Origin: Plumapathes pennacea
Lineage: Eukaryota; Cnidaria; Anthozoa; Antipatharia; Myriopathidae
Assembly: GCA_964036295.1 (NCBI GenBank)
Contig: OZ038466.1
Coordinates: forward strand, 11,938,001-12,002,000
Length of the DNA: 64,000 nucleotides
Direction of reading: 5' to 3'
Shown: in pieces, positions 57,729 through 64,000 of the stretch
Position numbering within the stretch: the first letter of the stretch is position 1
Layout of the letters: each line of letters opens with the position of its first letter
Notes under the pieces: model-generated
Told to the model about the DNA's origin: nothing
What the model saw: the letters and a program-made list of their open reading frames with translations, nothing else
The model's database searches: none
Made by a program: the position numbers and the translations under genes

Positions 57729-60075
57729 TAGAAACACGGGGCAGACACACCAGTGACGATCCGAAACCTGGAGGAGTACATCAAGGTGTGAAAACAGCAT
57801 TGCTTTATAACCACATACAGTACATTTAACTGTCATCCTCAAGATTCAGTCCCCAATTCTCCCAACCCGTCATGAACAAAATGTATCAGTAGTGTTAGGA
57901 GAACTGATAGTTTGAACCCAAGTGATGAATTTGACCTTTCCTCTATACTGAGGTACGTTTGGTAAGTTTGTCTGCAATGTAGTACTTCTAAGGTAGATAC
58001 GTAAGTGAAAAATTATGCTGTTCAGAAGGAGAAAATCTTCATTCATCACCCCCACGAGTTAGAGGTTGAGCATATTTTCTTGATTATTGGATAGGTATAT
58101 TGCACATTCGTGAATTCAACTATCAGATCCCATTAGTATTCATGCCGTCAGCCGTGGTGTATTAAACTGTCGTAACTGATGTACTTCTCTGTGTTAGCTG
58201 GTGATCCACTGGTCATTAGTAGAGGGCGTCAAACGACAGTTCCAGGCTTTCAAAGAAGGATTCGAGTCGGTTTTCCCACTTTCAAGGCTCAGCATCTTCA
58301 CACCTTCAGAGGTAAGACTCAGTCAGTATATTGACCCGTTCGACCCTGTAGTTCTAAGTCTAGGTCCTAGTTCTCCTAGCTTATTCTAAACTTTGAATTG
58401 TGTTGAGAGAATCAATTGATAGTCTGAACAGCTTGAATGCAAGTGAGAAAGATAATCATCATCTCCGTACTAAACTGCATAAAGCTGACTATGTATTGGA
58501 AGAAACGTTTACGTCCACAACTTGTCTGTATCTCTCACACTCGTGCTTGACTTTGGACTCATTGTTTTATTTCATTATTTTAAGTTGGAGTTGCTGCTGT
58601 GTGGTTCTGCAAAGGAGTCGTGGAATTTTGACAGTATGTACCTACTTTCTATATGACGCTGATAATTATCTAGTTCCAGTAAAAGAGTCATGTTGTCTAA
58701 CGGTGCCAGATTCGTTTGACAGGGCACTTTTGTCCCAAAGATTTTTTGCAAGTACTGGTATTTGCTTATAAGATTGTTTCCAGGCACCAGTGTCTGATTA
58801 GTTTAGGGACAGTCCTTAATTTCATACTATGTAAATGTCCGAGAGTTGGTTAAAAATCAGCTTTGATCTGAACAAAGTAGACAGCTTTCTGTGTGATATA
58901 TGTGCAGGATCAGAAAAGATCGATAATTAATCTAAAAAGCGAAAAGGGGAAGACATTTCGCTGCCATTGGTCGTTTGTTGGATGTTTAGTGGAATAATGT
59001 CGATTTGTTGAATGGCAGGTTTGGTGAAGAGCTGCAGACCAGACCACGGCTACACTCAGGACAGGTAATGTGCGCTTTGCTATTGTGTTGGTTGTAGGAT
59101 GAAGTTTATGAAAGAAAACCCCGGCTGCTGTGACAAATTGCTATTAATCTTTGCTGCACCCACCCCACCCGTCATTTGCCCCTGTACCAACCACACTCTA
59201 TATACCGTTCACTTGTCCCTGTGCCCAACTCACCGAGTGTGAACTTGAGTGACTTTGCATTTTGACTGCAGCCCGACCATCAAGTTCCTGTATGAAATCC
59301 TCGTCTCCTACACATCCGAAGAGCAGAGATTGTTCCTGCAGTTCGTCACTGGGAGCCCCAGATTACCTGTTGGAGGTGAGACGAGCTGCACAGTTGTCTT
59401 GCGTATCAATTTACGTTCCTTCTGAATTAAATAATGCTGCGTGCTTTCTTTGGATGCACTAGTCATGTTTCTTGTGGTATCAGGCTTGGTGTTTTATTTG
59501 GGAGTTCAGGAATTGGATATTTGTTTTGTTGTGTGAGTTTGTTTGGAGTATGGTTGGTCAGCTTGAAGGCTGAAAGTTGGACTCGTGATTCAACCGTGCT
59601 CCTGCTACACGAGGCAATTTCCCTTGCAACGCAACGCCATAACGAGAAGAAACTGTGCGTGTAACACTCCCCCCTCTCCCCTCTTTGCAACTTGTCTCGC
59701 AACGAAACTGCGAGACAAGTTCCATAGAAAGTAGGATTGTTTTTCTTTTCGTAACGTTTTGATTAGTCGCGGCGTGTAACATCTATCGTGTAACTTGTCT
59801 CGCAATGGCGTTGCGTTGCAAAGAAGTTTGTCTTGTATAATCTTCACAGTTTATGTCACACTGTTTTCTCCGTCTCAGGACTCCGCAGTCTAAACCCACC
59901 GCTGACCATCGTACGCAAAACGCTGGAGCCTCCTCTGTGCGCAGACAACTACTTGCCGTCCGTCATGACGTGCGTGAACTACTTAAAGCTGCCGGACTAC
60001 TCCAGCAAGGAGATCATGAGCGCGAAGCTTCGAGTGGCTGCTATGGAGGGACAGCGCTCCTTTCACCTATCATAA
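25647..60075 (+). CDS. TRIP12: TRIP12, HECT-type E3 ubiquitin ligase
   Basis: TRIP12 is a nuclear E3 of the ubiquitin-fusion degradation pathway that builds K29-linked and branched chains and acts in DNA-damage control and chromatin turnover. I assembled 59 coding exons, all in phase, totalling 5403 bp and 1800 residues (human about 1992). Order: Ser/Arg-rich disordered N-terminus (1-216); ARM-like helical repeats (about 217-551); WWE domain that binds poly-ADP-ribose (about 560-640); helical middle region (to about 1435); HECT domain (about 1436-1800) with [18 protein letters not shown], catalytic Cys1767 in [16 protein letters not shown] (codon 59971-59973) and C-terminal SFHLS. Cys lies 33 residues from the end, as in the human protein. 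The start at 25647 is the first in-frame ATG after a stop at 25617. Introns are GT-AG except two likely GC-AG. A possible poly(A) signal, ATTAAA, is at 60585. Exon coordinates are in the five block entries. Confidence 0.97.
26430..26583. mobile_element. Palindromic MITE in TRIP12 intron 1
   Basis: GCCATGTTTACATAGTCTGA at the left pairs with the right end TCAGGCTGTGTAGACATGGC. The internal TGCAAACACTCG and GAGTTTGGGAGAA words are also inverted. The arms cover about 48 bp each. Confidence 0.75.
31902..31985. repeat. (CAA)n(TAA)n microsatellite
   Basis: CAACAACAACAACAA runs into about 20 AAT/TAA triplets with GATGATGAT interruptions, in TRIP12 intron 12. A second TAA array lies at 32428-32483 in the same intron. 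Confidence 0.95.
33121..33452. mobile_element. Harbinger-type MITE 3 (iterated TTGCATG word)
   Basis: The element is 332 bp, flanked by TAA at 33118-33120 and 33453-33455. Its ends are AGCCTTGGCCGAACGAGATG and, inverted, AGCCTTGGCCAAACGAAATG. The interior iterates GCAAGT and ACTTGCATGG words. It lies in TRIP12 intron 14. Confidence 0.88.
35300..35662. repeat. Dispersed CTAGCTTTCACACATC repeat, copy 2, interrupted
   Basis: The words GGGCTGGTGCTC, CAGCCTCAAATTCTTTTAC and AGCTTTCACACATCAATCC match copies 1 and 3. The repeat is split at its CATC|TA|GCTTTC site by a 256-bp MITE (35363-35618). Confidence 0.75.
35363..35618. mobile_element. TA-flanked MITE (CAATCAGTGACAAAAGT), nested
   Basis: Inverted ends CAATCAGTGACAAAAGTTCT and AGACTTTTGTCACTGATTG are flanked by TA on both sides. 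The empty site CATCTAGCTTTCAC is visible in the other copies of the host repeat (near 17214 and 43520), which proves a TA duplication. A related copy lies at 55198-55385. This is a Tc1/mariner-type non-autonomous element by target site. Confidence 0.88.
38136..38338. mobile_element. TTAA-flanked MITE (CCCTTTCGCTCCCA), copy 1
   Basis: A 203-bp core with inverted ends CCCTTTCGCTCCCA and TGGGAGTAAAAGGG (reading inwards), flanked by TTAA at 38132-38135 and 38339-38342. It is inserted into another repeat. The host sequence CCTGTATTAAGTGGACACCC is seen uninterrupted as CCTGTATCAAGTGGACACCC near 55549. Confidence 0.85.
38782..39909 (+). other. TRIP12: TRIP12 exons 24-25, WWE domain
   Basis: Exons 38782..38990 and 39335..39909. 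The WWE domain shows [20 protein letters not shown], then ...[19 protein letters not shown] across the first exon and [13 protein letters not shown] in the next. WWE domains bind iso-ADP-ribose units of poly-ADP-ribose. Here the domain is full length with the extra strand region. As I recall it, the common human isoform skips from IDSRIIE to INEDTGT, so exon 24 corresponds to the long WWE isoform. Exon 25 ends CCGAG|GCAAGT, a GC donor. Confidence 0.93.
40154..40174 (+). repeat. Poly-G tract (21 G)
   Basis: Uninterrupted G21 on the coding strand of TRIP12 intron 25. Two similar tracts lie at 47001-47025 and 52377-52398. Confidence 0.95.
41863..41905. repeat. Perfect 17-bp hairpin in TRIP12 intron 27
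   Basis: TTTTGGTTGTGTTACCA (41863-41879) is perfectly inverted at 41889-41905 with a 9-nt loop, about 73 bp before the exon 28 acceptor. The arms are too short for a typical animal pre-miRNA. It may be a MITE remnant or a structured intron element. Confidence 0.75.
42845..43382. repeat. 17-bp minisatellite, about 31 copies
   Basis: The unit ATTTCCACTAGAATTAG repeats about 31 times with essentially no variation. It begins only 17 bp downstream of the exon 30 donor of TRIP12 and ends at a copy broken by ACTGCGTC. It lies wholly inside intron 30 (42828-43692). The homogeneity means recent expansion. Confidence 0.97.
43400..43565. repeat. Dispersed CTAGCTTTCACACATC repeat, copy 3
   Basis: This is the best-preserved of the three copies. 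GAATCGACTAAGG at the left and CCTTAGTCGATTC (13 bp) at the right are inverted, with GAAAGCTAGACACCG and CGGCGTCTAGCTTTC also inverted. In the middle CGACGAAGGGCTAGCACTCG is followed by AAAC, a hammerhead-like motif. Confidence 0.75.
44375..44418 (+). repeat. (GTT)n microsatellite
   Basis: About 13 TTG/GTT triplets lie 24 bp upstream of the exon 32 acceptor of TRIP12 (44440-44441), within the polypyrimidine tract region. Confidence 0.9.
44542..44803. mobile_element. Harbinger-type MITE 4 (iterated GGCAACATT/TGTCC words)
   Basis: The element is 262 bp, flanked by TAA at 44539-44541 and 44804-44806. Its ends are TGGCCTGGCAAAACGAGGAC and, inverted, AGGCCTGGCAAAACGAGGAC. The interior iterates GCAACATT, TGTGTCC and GGCAAAACG words. 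It lies in TRIP12 intron 32. Confidence 0.88.
45315..45516. mobile_element. TTAA-flanked MITE (CCCTTTGGCTCCCA), copy 2
   Basis: A 202-bp core with TTAA at 45311-45314 and 45517-45520, similar throughout to 38136-38338, including GGTTGGGAGAATCTG and GAGCTTGGGAGTGAAAGGG. It lies in TRIP12 intron 33. Confidence 0.88.
45736..46159. mobile_element. Long-TIR MITE (AAAGAGGTTATTACACGGG)
   Basis: The ends AAAGAGGTTATTACACGGGA and their inverse pair over about 65 bp. They include GGAGTGCAATACGGC and GTATTTTTACGAGTCG, with CGAAAAAATAAAAC words further inside. Frames across it on the minus strand are spurious. It lies in TRIP12 intron 34. No target duplication is obvious. Confidence 0.8.
46594..46834. 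mobile_element. MITE with GGGCCCGGTTTTTC ends
   Basis: GGGCCCGGTTTTTCGAAAGC at the left and, read inverted from the right, GGGCCCGGTTTTTCAAAGC. Both are followed by a CGATTA-x-GCTAATCC-x-GGATTA word. 241 bp, TRIP12 intron 34, directly upstream of exon 35. Confidence 0.82.
47001..47025 (+). repeat. Poly-G tract (25 G)
   Basis: Uninterrupted G25 on the coding strand, 45 bp downstream of the exon 35 donor of TRIP12. Confidence 0.95.
50073..50284. mobile_element. MITE with TTTATTATATACATACTGAG ends
   Basis: The left end TTTATTATATACATACTGAG continues into ACAT and is perfectly inverted at 50261-50284 (24-bp arms). The interior has inverted AACGACG and TTTTTCAC words. It is inserted between pseudo-exon copies 2 and 3 of TRIP12 intron 40. 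Confidence 0.85.
50295..50431. mobile_element. Palindromic MITE with CATGGAAAGTGC ends
   Basis: CATGGAAAGTGC is inverted at 50420-50431, with ACAG/CCGT-TTTTATTCAC and GTATCATAAAAC words also inverted around a CTCGCTCGCAAAGCC centre. It lies next to the previous element and may have inserted into or beside it. Confidence 0.75.
50960..51310. repeat. CA-rich degenerate array
   Basis: Loose CACACCACAC-type repeats, with a clearer unit of about 87 bp marked by ACACATTCATCACGTTATAC at two sites near 51134 and 51217. The array fills most of TRIP12 intron 42. Confidence 0.8.
52377..52398 (+). repeat. Poly-G tract (22 G)
   Basis: Uninterrupted G22 on the coding strand of TRIP12 intron 44, about 115 bp upstream of exon 45. 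Confidence 0.95.
54340..54394 (+). repeat. (TTTTG)n and poly-T tract
   Basis: About five TTTTG units run into a poly-T tract that serves as the polypyrimidine tract of the exon 49 acceptor (CACCAG at 54399). Another long poly-T (57695-57722) precedes exon 54. Confidence 0.9.
54653..54956 (+). repeat. Degenerate AGGGAC minisatellite
   Basis: AGGGAC-like hexamers are arranged in a higher-order unit of about 80 bp. The unit is marked by GGGCACATACAGGAAAGGGA, which recurs near 54707 and 54787, and in modified form near 54865. It occupies most of TRIP12 intron 49. A Cys/Pro-rich frame on the minus strand is an artefact. Confidence 0.88.
55198..55385. mobile_element. TA-flanked MITE, relative of 35363 element
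   Basis: Inverted ends CAATCCTGGCCAAAAGTATG and CGACTTTTGGCCAGGATTG, TA on both sides, 188 bp. It shares CAAAAGT-x-x-x-x-GGGACACT and purine-rich inner sequence with 35363-35618. TRIP12 intron 50. Confidence 0.85.
55538..55697. mobile_element. MITE with CAGTTAAACCTGT ends
   Basis: CAGTTAAACCTGTATCAAGT and, inverted at the right, TTACAGTTAAACCTGTG. The interior carries GTGGACACCC and GGGTGTCTGC. The same family forms the host of the nested TTAA element around 37818-38375 (CAGTTAAACCTGTATTAAAG). Confidence 0.75.
57406..57584. mobile_element. Harbinger-type MITE 5 (iterated GCTTATGC word)
   Basis: The element is 179 bp, flanked by TTA at 57403-57405 and 57585-57587. Its ends are AGCGTGGTCCTCACTAGCGC and, inverted, AGCCTGTTCCTCACTAGTGC. 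The interior iterates GCATAAGCACAA and GCTTATGCTT words. TRIP12 intron 53. Confidence 0.88.
59605..59837. mobile_element. MITE with GCAACGCAACGCCAT arms
   Basis: TTGCAACGCAACGCCAT at the left is inverted at the right (ATGGCGTTGCGTTGCAA), inside looser TACACGAG/TACAAGAC ends. CTTGTCTCGCAA is iterated inside. It fills most of TRIP12 intron 58. Confidence 0.7.
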
Positions 60076-60609
60076 TCCAGTGAGGATAACCACATCCCCA
60101 CCCCTTTCCCCCTTGGGAACTTGCTGATGGGGAGGGGAGGATGGGGAGGTGAAGTTATCAGATTGTTGGTGCAGTTTACTTTATGACTAGGTACTTTGTG
60201 ACTGGTGTGGAGTCTCTATACCCACGGCTGGTCGTAGATTGACAAGAGGAACTGCGACTTGGTGACTGTTCAGCAATAGCCGAGAGCGCAGTTGTTCAAA
60301 GCACGATGAAGTTAATTCAATTTTGCCATCCGGAAGCGCTGAACTGGGGATGTTTCGCTCACAACACAACTTCCTTGATGTGTTTTGAGCAAAACAAGCT
60401 TTTTAGTTTACCAAACCCTGCTGTTTGTTGGCCAAGAGGTTTTGGTTAACCTTGGATAACCTTTTGTCTCTATACTCGGTCAAAACTTTGTTTTAAACAT
60501 ACCTTCCCTCGGACAAAGGTTACCTTTTCAAATCTACAGTCAAATCTAAGGGTTTTTTTACCAGGAGATTGAAAGTAAAAATTTATTAAATAATCCTGGA
60601 CGAGCTAAA

Positions 60610-60810
60610 CCCGTTCACTCCCAAGAGTGATCAACTTCAATTTACTCTTTTGTTTTCTCACCAGAGATATTTGTACAGTTGGGAGAACTTGGCTTTTTAT
60701 CCCTCGCTCAGATAAAAACTGATCAAACTATCAATTCTCACTACATTACCCGTACATTTTCTTCTTAAGCAGTTGGGAGAATTTGGATGTTGAGCTTGGG
60801 AGTGAAAGGG
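60610..60810. mobile_element. TTAA-family MITE, copy 3
   Basis: A 201-bp core with ends CCCGTTCACTCCCA and TGGGAGTGAAAGGG. The left flank TAAA and right flank TTAG are decayed TTAA sites. It shares GTTGGGAGAATTTGG and TTGAGCTTGGGAGTGAAAGG with copies 1 and 2. It probably lies in or just after the TRIP12 3' UTR. Confidence 0.8.
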
Positions 60811-61671
60811 TTAGTGAAGTCTTGAACAATTGGCCTCTGTTCTGATATCATCGTCATTTCAAGTGCTTGCCAAATGTTCCTTTTGAGCTCACCCACGGGT
60901 CGTGGAATATGCAGAAATATTTTTTGAAGCAATACTCTATTATGTAGACACATGTTTCGCTTACTTAGAGATATTATATCTTAATTTGCTGTCATTGAAT
61001 TTGTATAAAAAAAAAAAACAGTTTAAAAGCTCACTACGTTGACGTGACAGTCACGTAGAGCAAAAAAGCCCTATTTTGGTTTTAGTTTTGTACCGTTCAC
61101 CTGAAATTTGTTTTCTGGTAAGAGATGTCTCTACGAAGCTACCGAATTTGTTTTTTTCTTTTTGCCCCTTTATTTAATATTTTTAGTTTTTCCTTGCTTT
61201 TTCTTCTTTTTCTTGTTGTATACAACTGCTTACCAGCTTATATTTAATCATGTTCCTGCCAAAGACGAAATTGAATCAACCAAGAAAACCCTCAACTTCT
61301 AAACCTAAAGAGGTGACCTCTCAAACGAAAGCTATCGCCAGGTACATTCATTCTAACAGCAGTGTTCATTTTCAACTTGGACGCAGATAAAGTCAACGTG
61401 AATAGGTTCAGATTTCGTTGTAGGACTATGTCTTGGGAGTAAATGTCCGGAATTTTATAATCCTCCAAGATAATACCTTGCTGTTCTCTCATTGCTAGAA
61501 ATGGAAGTGGTCTCTTGATAAGATGAACGTTGTATGACTGCGTATCAGCAGAGCTTAAAGTTTCAGTTGTATGTCCTCCTGATTGGCGTTGATTTTGCAG
61601 GATGAATTTGATATATACGCCTTGTAAGACATATCTAATATAAAATGTGTAACTGCAAAATGTTTTTGAGT

Positions 61672-61743
61672 TTCCCACCCTCCCCCCATAAGTGCCCCGC
61701 CTAGTTGAGTTCCCACCCTCCCCCCATAAGTGCCCCGCCTAGT
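61672..61743. repeat. 38-bp tandem duplication
   Basis: TTCCCACCCTCCCCCCATAA begins at 61672 and again at 61710. The 34-bp word ending GCCCCGCCTAGT is identical in both copies. Confidence 0.9.
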
Positions 61744-63601
61744 GGACAGTGCGGTCACCTTATTTCTCAGTCAGCGGTCATTGCACCGTTCCAGTGAGAT
61801 TTCGTAGTTGTCCGCCCAGTGGACAGCGTTTGTCGCCATTACTGTTTAAATGGGCTCGGTCATGAGCTGTGACTCGCGGTAGCTCGGCTCTCAAAACTTG
61901 AAAACTTGAAGCTAACGTTTATGGCGGATGAAGCGAAGCTCGAGGACAGCAAAGTAAAATTACACCACGTCGTTTGTCTTAAAACTGAGATACACTGTCG
62001 GGAAGGAAAAGCAAAGTTCGGTCGGTGTTAATCGAGCAGTCGCCAACGCGAATTTTACCGTTTCTGAATAAAATTTACAGGATCCATTGCCGAAATGTTT
62101 TGCTCGTCACGGGCGCTGCAATAGAAATGATGATTTTCGCAAATTGCATGAGGACTGCTCTTTTTTTCGAAATCATTGAAGACGGAACGTTATGCTAGCC
62201 ATATCCTTGTGTGTATTACTGACTCGATCACTTGAAGAAAACATAAAAGCTGTTTTTGTTTATGCTATGAGCCAGTGATTTTTACACGAACCCAATGAAT
62301 AATTTTCTGTTGACAGTTTCAGCTGGTGTATTCCTCTCTGCAGAATCGGAACTTAATCTCTTAGTCAGTTCTTTCAAGATTTAAAATTCGTCGGGTTTGA
62401 AAGCTGTCTAATCGATAAATATGCTGCGATTTGAGCCGGAGGCGATTTGTACAATGAGAACCGTTGACAAGCCGTTGGCGAAGTATGGCTAGATTTGAGC
62501 GCTGCAGAAGCTAGCGAGGTAAGGTCCGTGCACTTTGAAGTAAACCCTTCTGGTTTCGCTTTGATTTTGGGAGAATTTTAACCTGTTTTGAGGTTGACAT
62601 ACAAAACAAATTGAACTAGACTGGCAGTGCCAGTATACTCATGCCGGGTATGATGTTTCATACGGAATAATATTTCCAATGAGTGATTTGCTTTTGTCTT
62701 GAGTGGTCGTTTTTGCCGGGAGCATTTTGAACTTGCTTTCCGATGCACGTGACAATACTGGTGTGACGCTTGCTATATAACCTGGCAACCTTGTTGAGTG
62801 AATTTTCAAGCTGACATGTTTTGTGGAGGAACTGTGTTGTCATTTTGTAATGGGATTGACTGGGGAATACCCGACATCTTAAGTAGCCGTAAGACAGCTT
62901 TTAGGCTATTAAAATAGCCTTATCTCATGTTGGAATGCTTTTAGAACATGATGCCCAGTATCACTTTCGGCTATCTGTAGTGCCCACATCCCATAAAACT
63001 GGTGACTCACACCTATCAACCGACTGCCCAGTGGTGAAGTTGCTGCGTCATCTCCACTGGAGTTCTCCTCTTGACAATAGAGACTTTAAGCACCACGACG
63101 TCGAGACACGAGGACGACGACCGGAAGTCATATGGCCACTTTTTGGCCTTACTGCGCATGTCAGTTTGATATTAATGTCGTCGTCCTTTCGTCCACGACT
63201 TGAAAGTTTCGGTTTTGGCGTCGTCGTCAATAGGTAAGGCTTTTATCGGTTTCTGTTTGAGTTTCCTATCTAGTTTAGGTCAAAGTGTGATCTATATCTT
63301 TTAGTGAAACATCGCGTGAAGTTTATACGACGATTCCAAGGCCTTTTCTGTCATAATAAAAGTGCTGAATTCTCCTTCGCTAGGGAATATCAGGATGGAC
63401 GGCACTGCAGCCCCGGAGAGGAAAAACATGTAAGTGAATCATGCCAAATACAATAAATCTTTCCTGTTGTGCCTTTTGGAATCCCTTGCGACTTGCTCTG
63501 CCGCCGCCGATGACCGGCTTTACCCTTGTTCGTCAAAAGCGCGTGTTTACATTTCACATGCCGCAATATAAATGTACAAATGAGCGAACGTACACGCAAT
63601 A

Positions 63602-64000
63602 CTACGGTGACCGGGTTATTTTAATTTCTATGTGAACTGAGTTTTCCTTTTCGCCGGTTTTTCTGTTCATAGGAGTACAAATGTTCATTGGACCGAGCAG
63701 CATACAGAGTCCTTCAATTCCATCACAAACGGATCGTTGTTGACACTGGAAGGTCTCCGGTATTTGTAAGTGACGTGCGAGGAGAGGAATGTGGTGCTTG
63801 TGGAAACGAAACTCAGCAAAGCATTCAGAGTCTTCCACTTGATCAAGATCAAACGCAGGGTACGACTCGTGTGGAAAGTCCAGATTCGTAGACTGGTGTA
63901 CATCGTACAAATGGACGAACTCCTCGTCGTCAAATACATCGCCGACGTAGCACCAGAGAAGCAAATCTTGGATCTCTCTAAAATACGTTTCTTGAACCGG
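63602..64000 (-). mobile_element. PIF/Harbinger transposase, 5' part, cut by window end
   Basis: An open minus-strand frame runs in from the right edge. It reads WCYVGDVFDDEEFVHLYDVH, then ECFAEFRFHKHHIPLLARHL, QIPETFQCQQRSVCDGIEGL and CMLL. The pattern Phe-Arg-Phe-x-Lys-x-x-(I/L)...Leu...F-x-CQQ-x-x-VC-D-G-x-E-GLCMLL is typical of the N-terminal part of cnidarian Harbinger transposases. After CMLL near 63690 similarity stops, which suits an intron donor or truncation. The DDE part would lie at lower coordinates but I do not see it before 63390. Confidence 0.7.

Larger units (their letters stand above)
55967..60075 (+). other. TRIP12: TRIP12 exons 51-59, HECT domain
   Basis: Exons: 55967..56072, 56259..56306, 56698..57077, 57732..57785, 58198..58311, 58585..58633, 59019..59064, 59272..59375, 59879..60075. 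The N-lobe carries [34 protein letters not shown] and [10 protein letters not shown]. The C-lobe carries [47 protein letters not shown] and the active-site Cys. The 49-bp exon at 58585 ([16 protein letters not shown]) was placed by phase and by similarity to the human ELDQLLCG-x-x-x-x-x-W segment. Confidence 0.96.
60076..63601. other. Intergenic region downstream of TRIP12
   Basis: No supported exon. It contains a third TTAA-family MITE (60610-60810, CCCGTTCACTCCCA ends), a 38-bp tandem duplication and a TATA-poor GC-richer stretch at about 61860-62530. In that stretch, ATGGCGGATGAAGCG at 61921 opens a 36-codon frame, and GCGAG|GTAAGG at 62515-62525 is a plausible donor. That stretch could be the 5' end of a gene continuing beyond the window. 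A CGACGAC/GTCGTCG inverted repeat lies at about 63080-63235. Confidence 0.4.

Noticed and set aside
63075-63240. Sixth Harbinger-type MITE with CGACGAC/GTCGTCG words
   Set aside because: It resembles the other five in iterating a private word and begins after a TTA, but the right end and target duplication could not be fixed, so it is mentioned only in the region entry.
63395-63765. Candidate two-exon plus-strand gene (ATG at 63395, exons 63395-63429 and 63673-63765 join in phase)
   Set aside because: The second exon lies antisense to the clear Harbinger transposase frame at 63602-64000, and its peptide matches nothing I know. The phase match is probably chance.

Overview
The window is nuclear DNA of an invertebrate animal, most likely an anthozoan cnidarian and probably a stony coral (inference). 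The reasons are genes split by many short GT-AG introns, clear metazoan orthologues, AT-rich introns, and a very high density of short inverted-repeat transposons (MITEs). There are no operons, bacterial signals or CRISPR arrays. Exons were joined by hand from splice consensus, reading phase and homology recalled from memory.

Layout. (1) 1938-7808 (+): a two-exon gene for a large Ser/Thr-rich, mucin-like type I membrane protein with an 846-bp internal duplication. (2) 9835-19265 (+): TRAPPC14, ten coding exons. (3) 21479-23689 (-): LAMTOR4, four coding exons, the first consisting of the start codon alone. TRAPPC14 and LAMTOR4 lie tail to tail, the arrangement I recall for the human pair on 7q22.1. 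(4) 23814-25306: two identical tRNA-Arg(CCT) genes flanking a truncated PIF/Harbinger transposon. (5) 25647-60075 (+): TRIP12, a HECT E3 ubiquitin ligase, reconstructed as 59 in-phase coding exons and 1800 residues with catalytic Cys1767. Two of its introns appear to be GC-AG. (6) 60076-64000: repeats, a possible unassigned first exon, and at the right edge the 5' part of a PIF/Harbinger transposase on the minus strand.

The intergenic and intronic DNA is a record of mobile elements. It holds five Harbinger-type MITEs with intact TTA/TAA duplications, TA-flanked MITEs, a TTAA-flanked family of about 200 bp, a 2-kb element with unusual subterminal repeats, a homogeneous 17-bp minisatellite, poly-G tracts, and repeated copies of one TRIP12 exon start. 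Several insertions sit inside other repeats, so their empty target sites can be read within the window.

The genes do not form one pathway. TRAPPC14 (vesicle tethering, cilium assembly) and LAMTOR4 (lysosomal mTORC1 scaffold) are linked by conserved position. TRIP12 (nuclear ubiquitylation) is an unrelated housekeeping neighbour. I found no single new system. The best candidates for novelty are the 14134-16180 element, the word-iterating Harbinger MITEs, the pseudo-exon array in TRIP12 and the mucin-like receptor.
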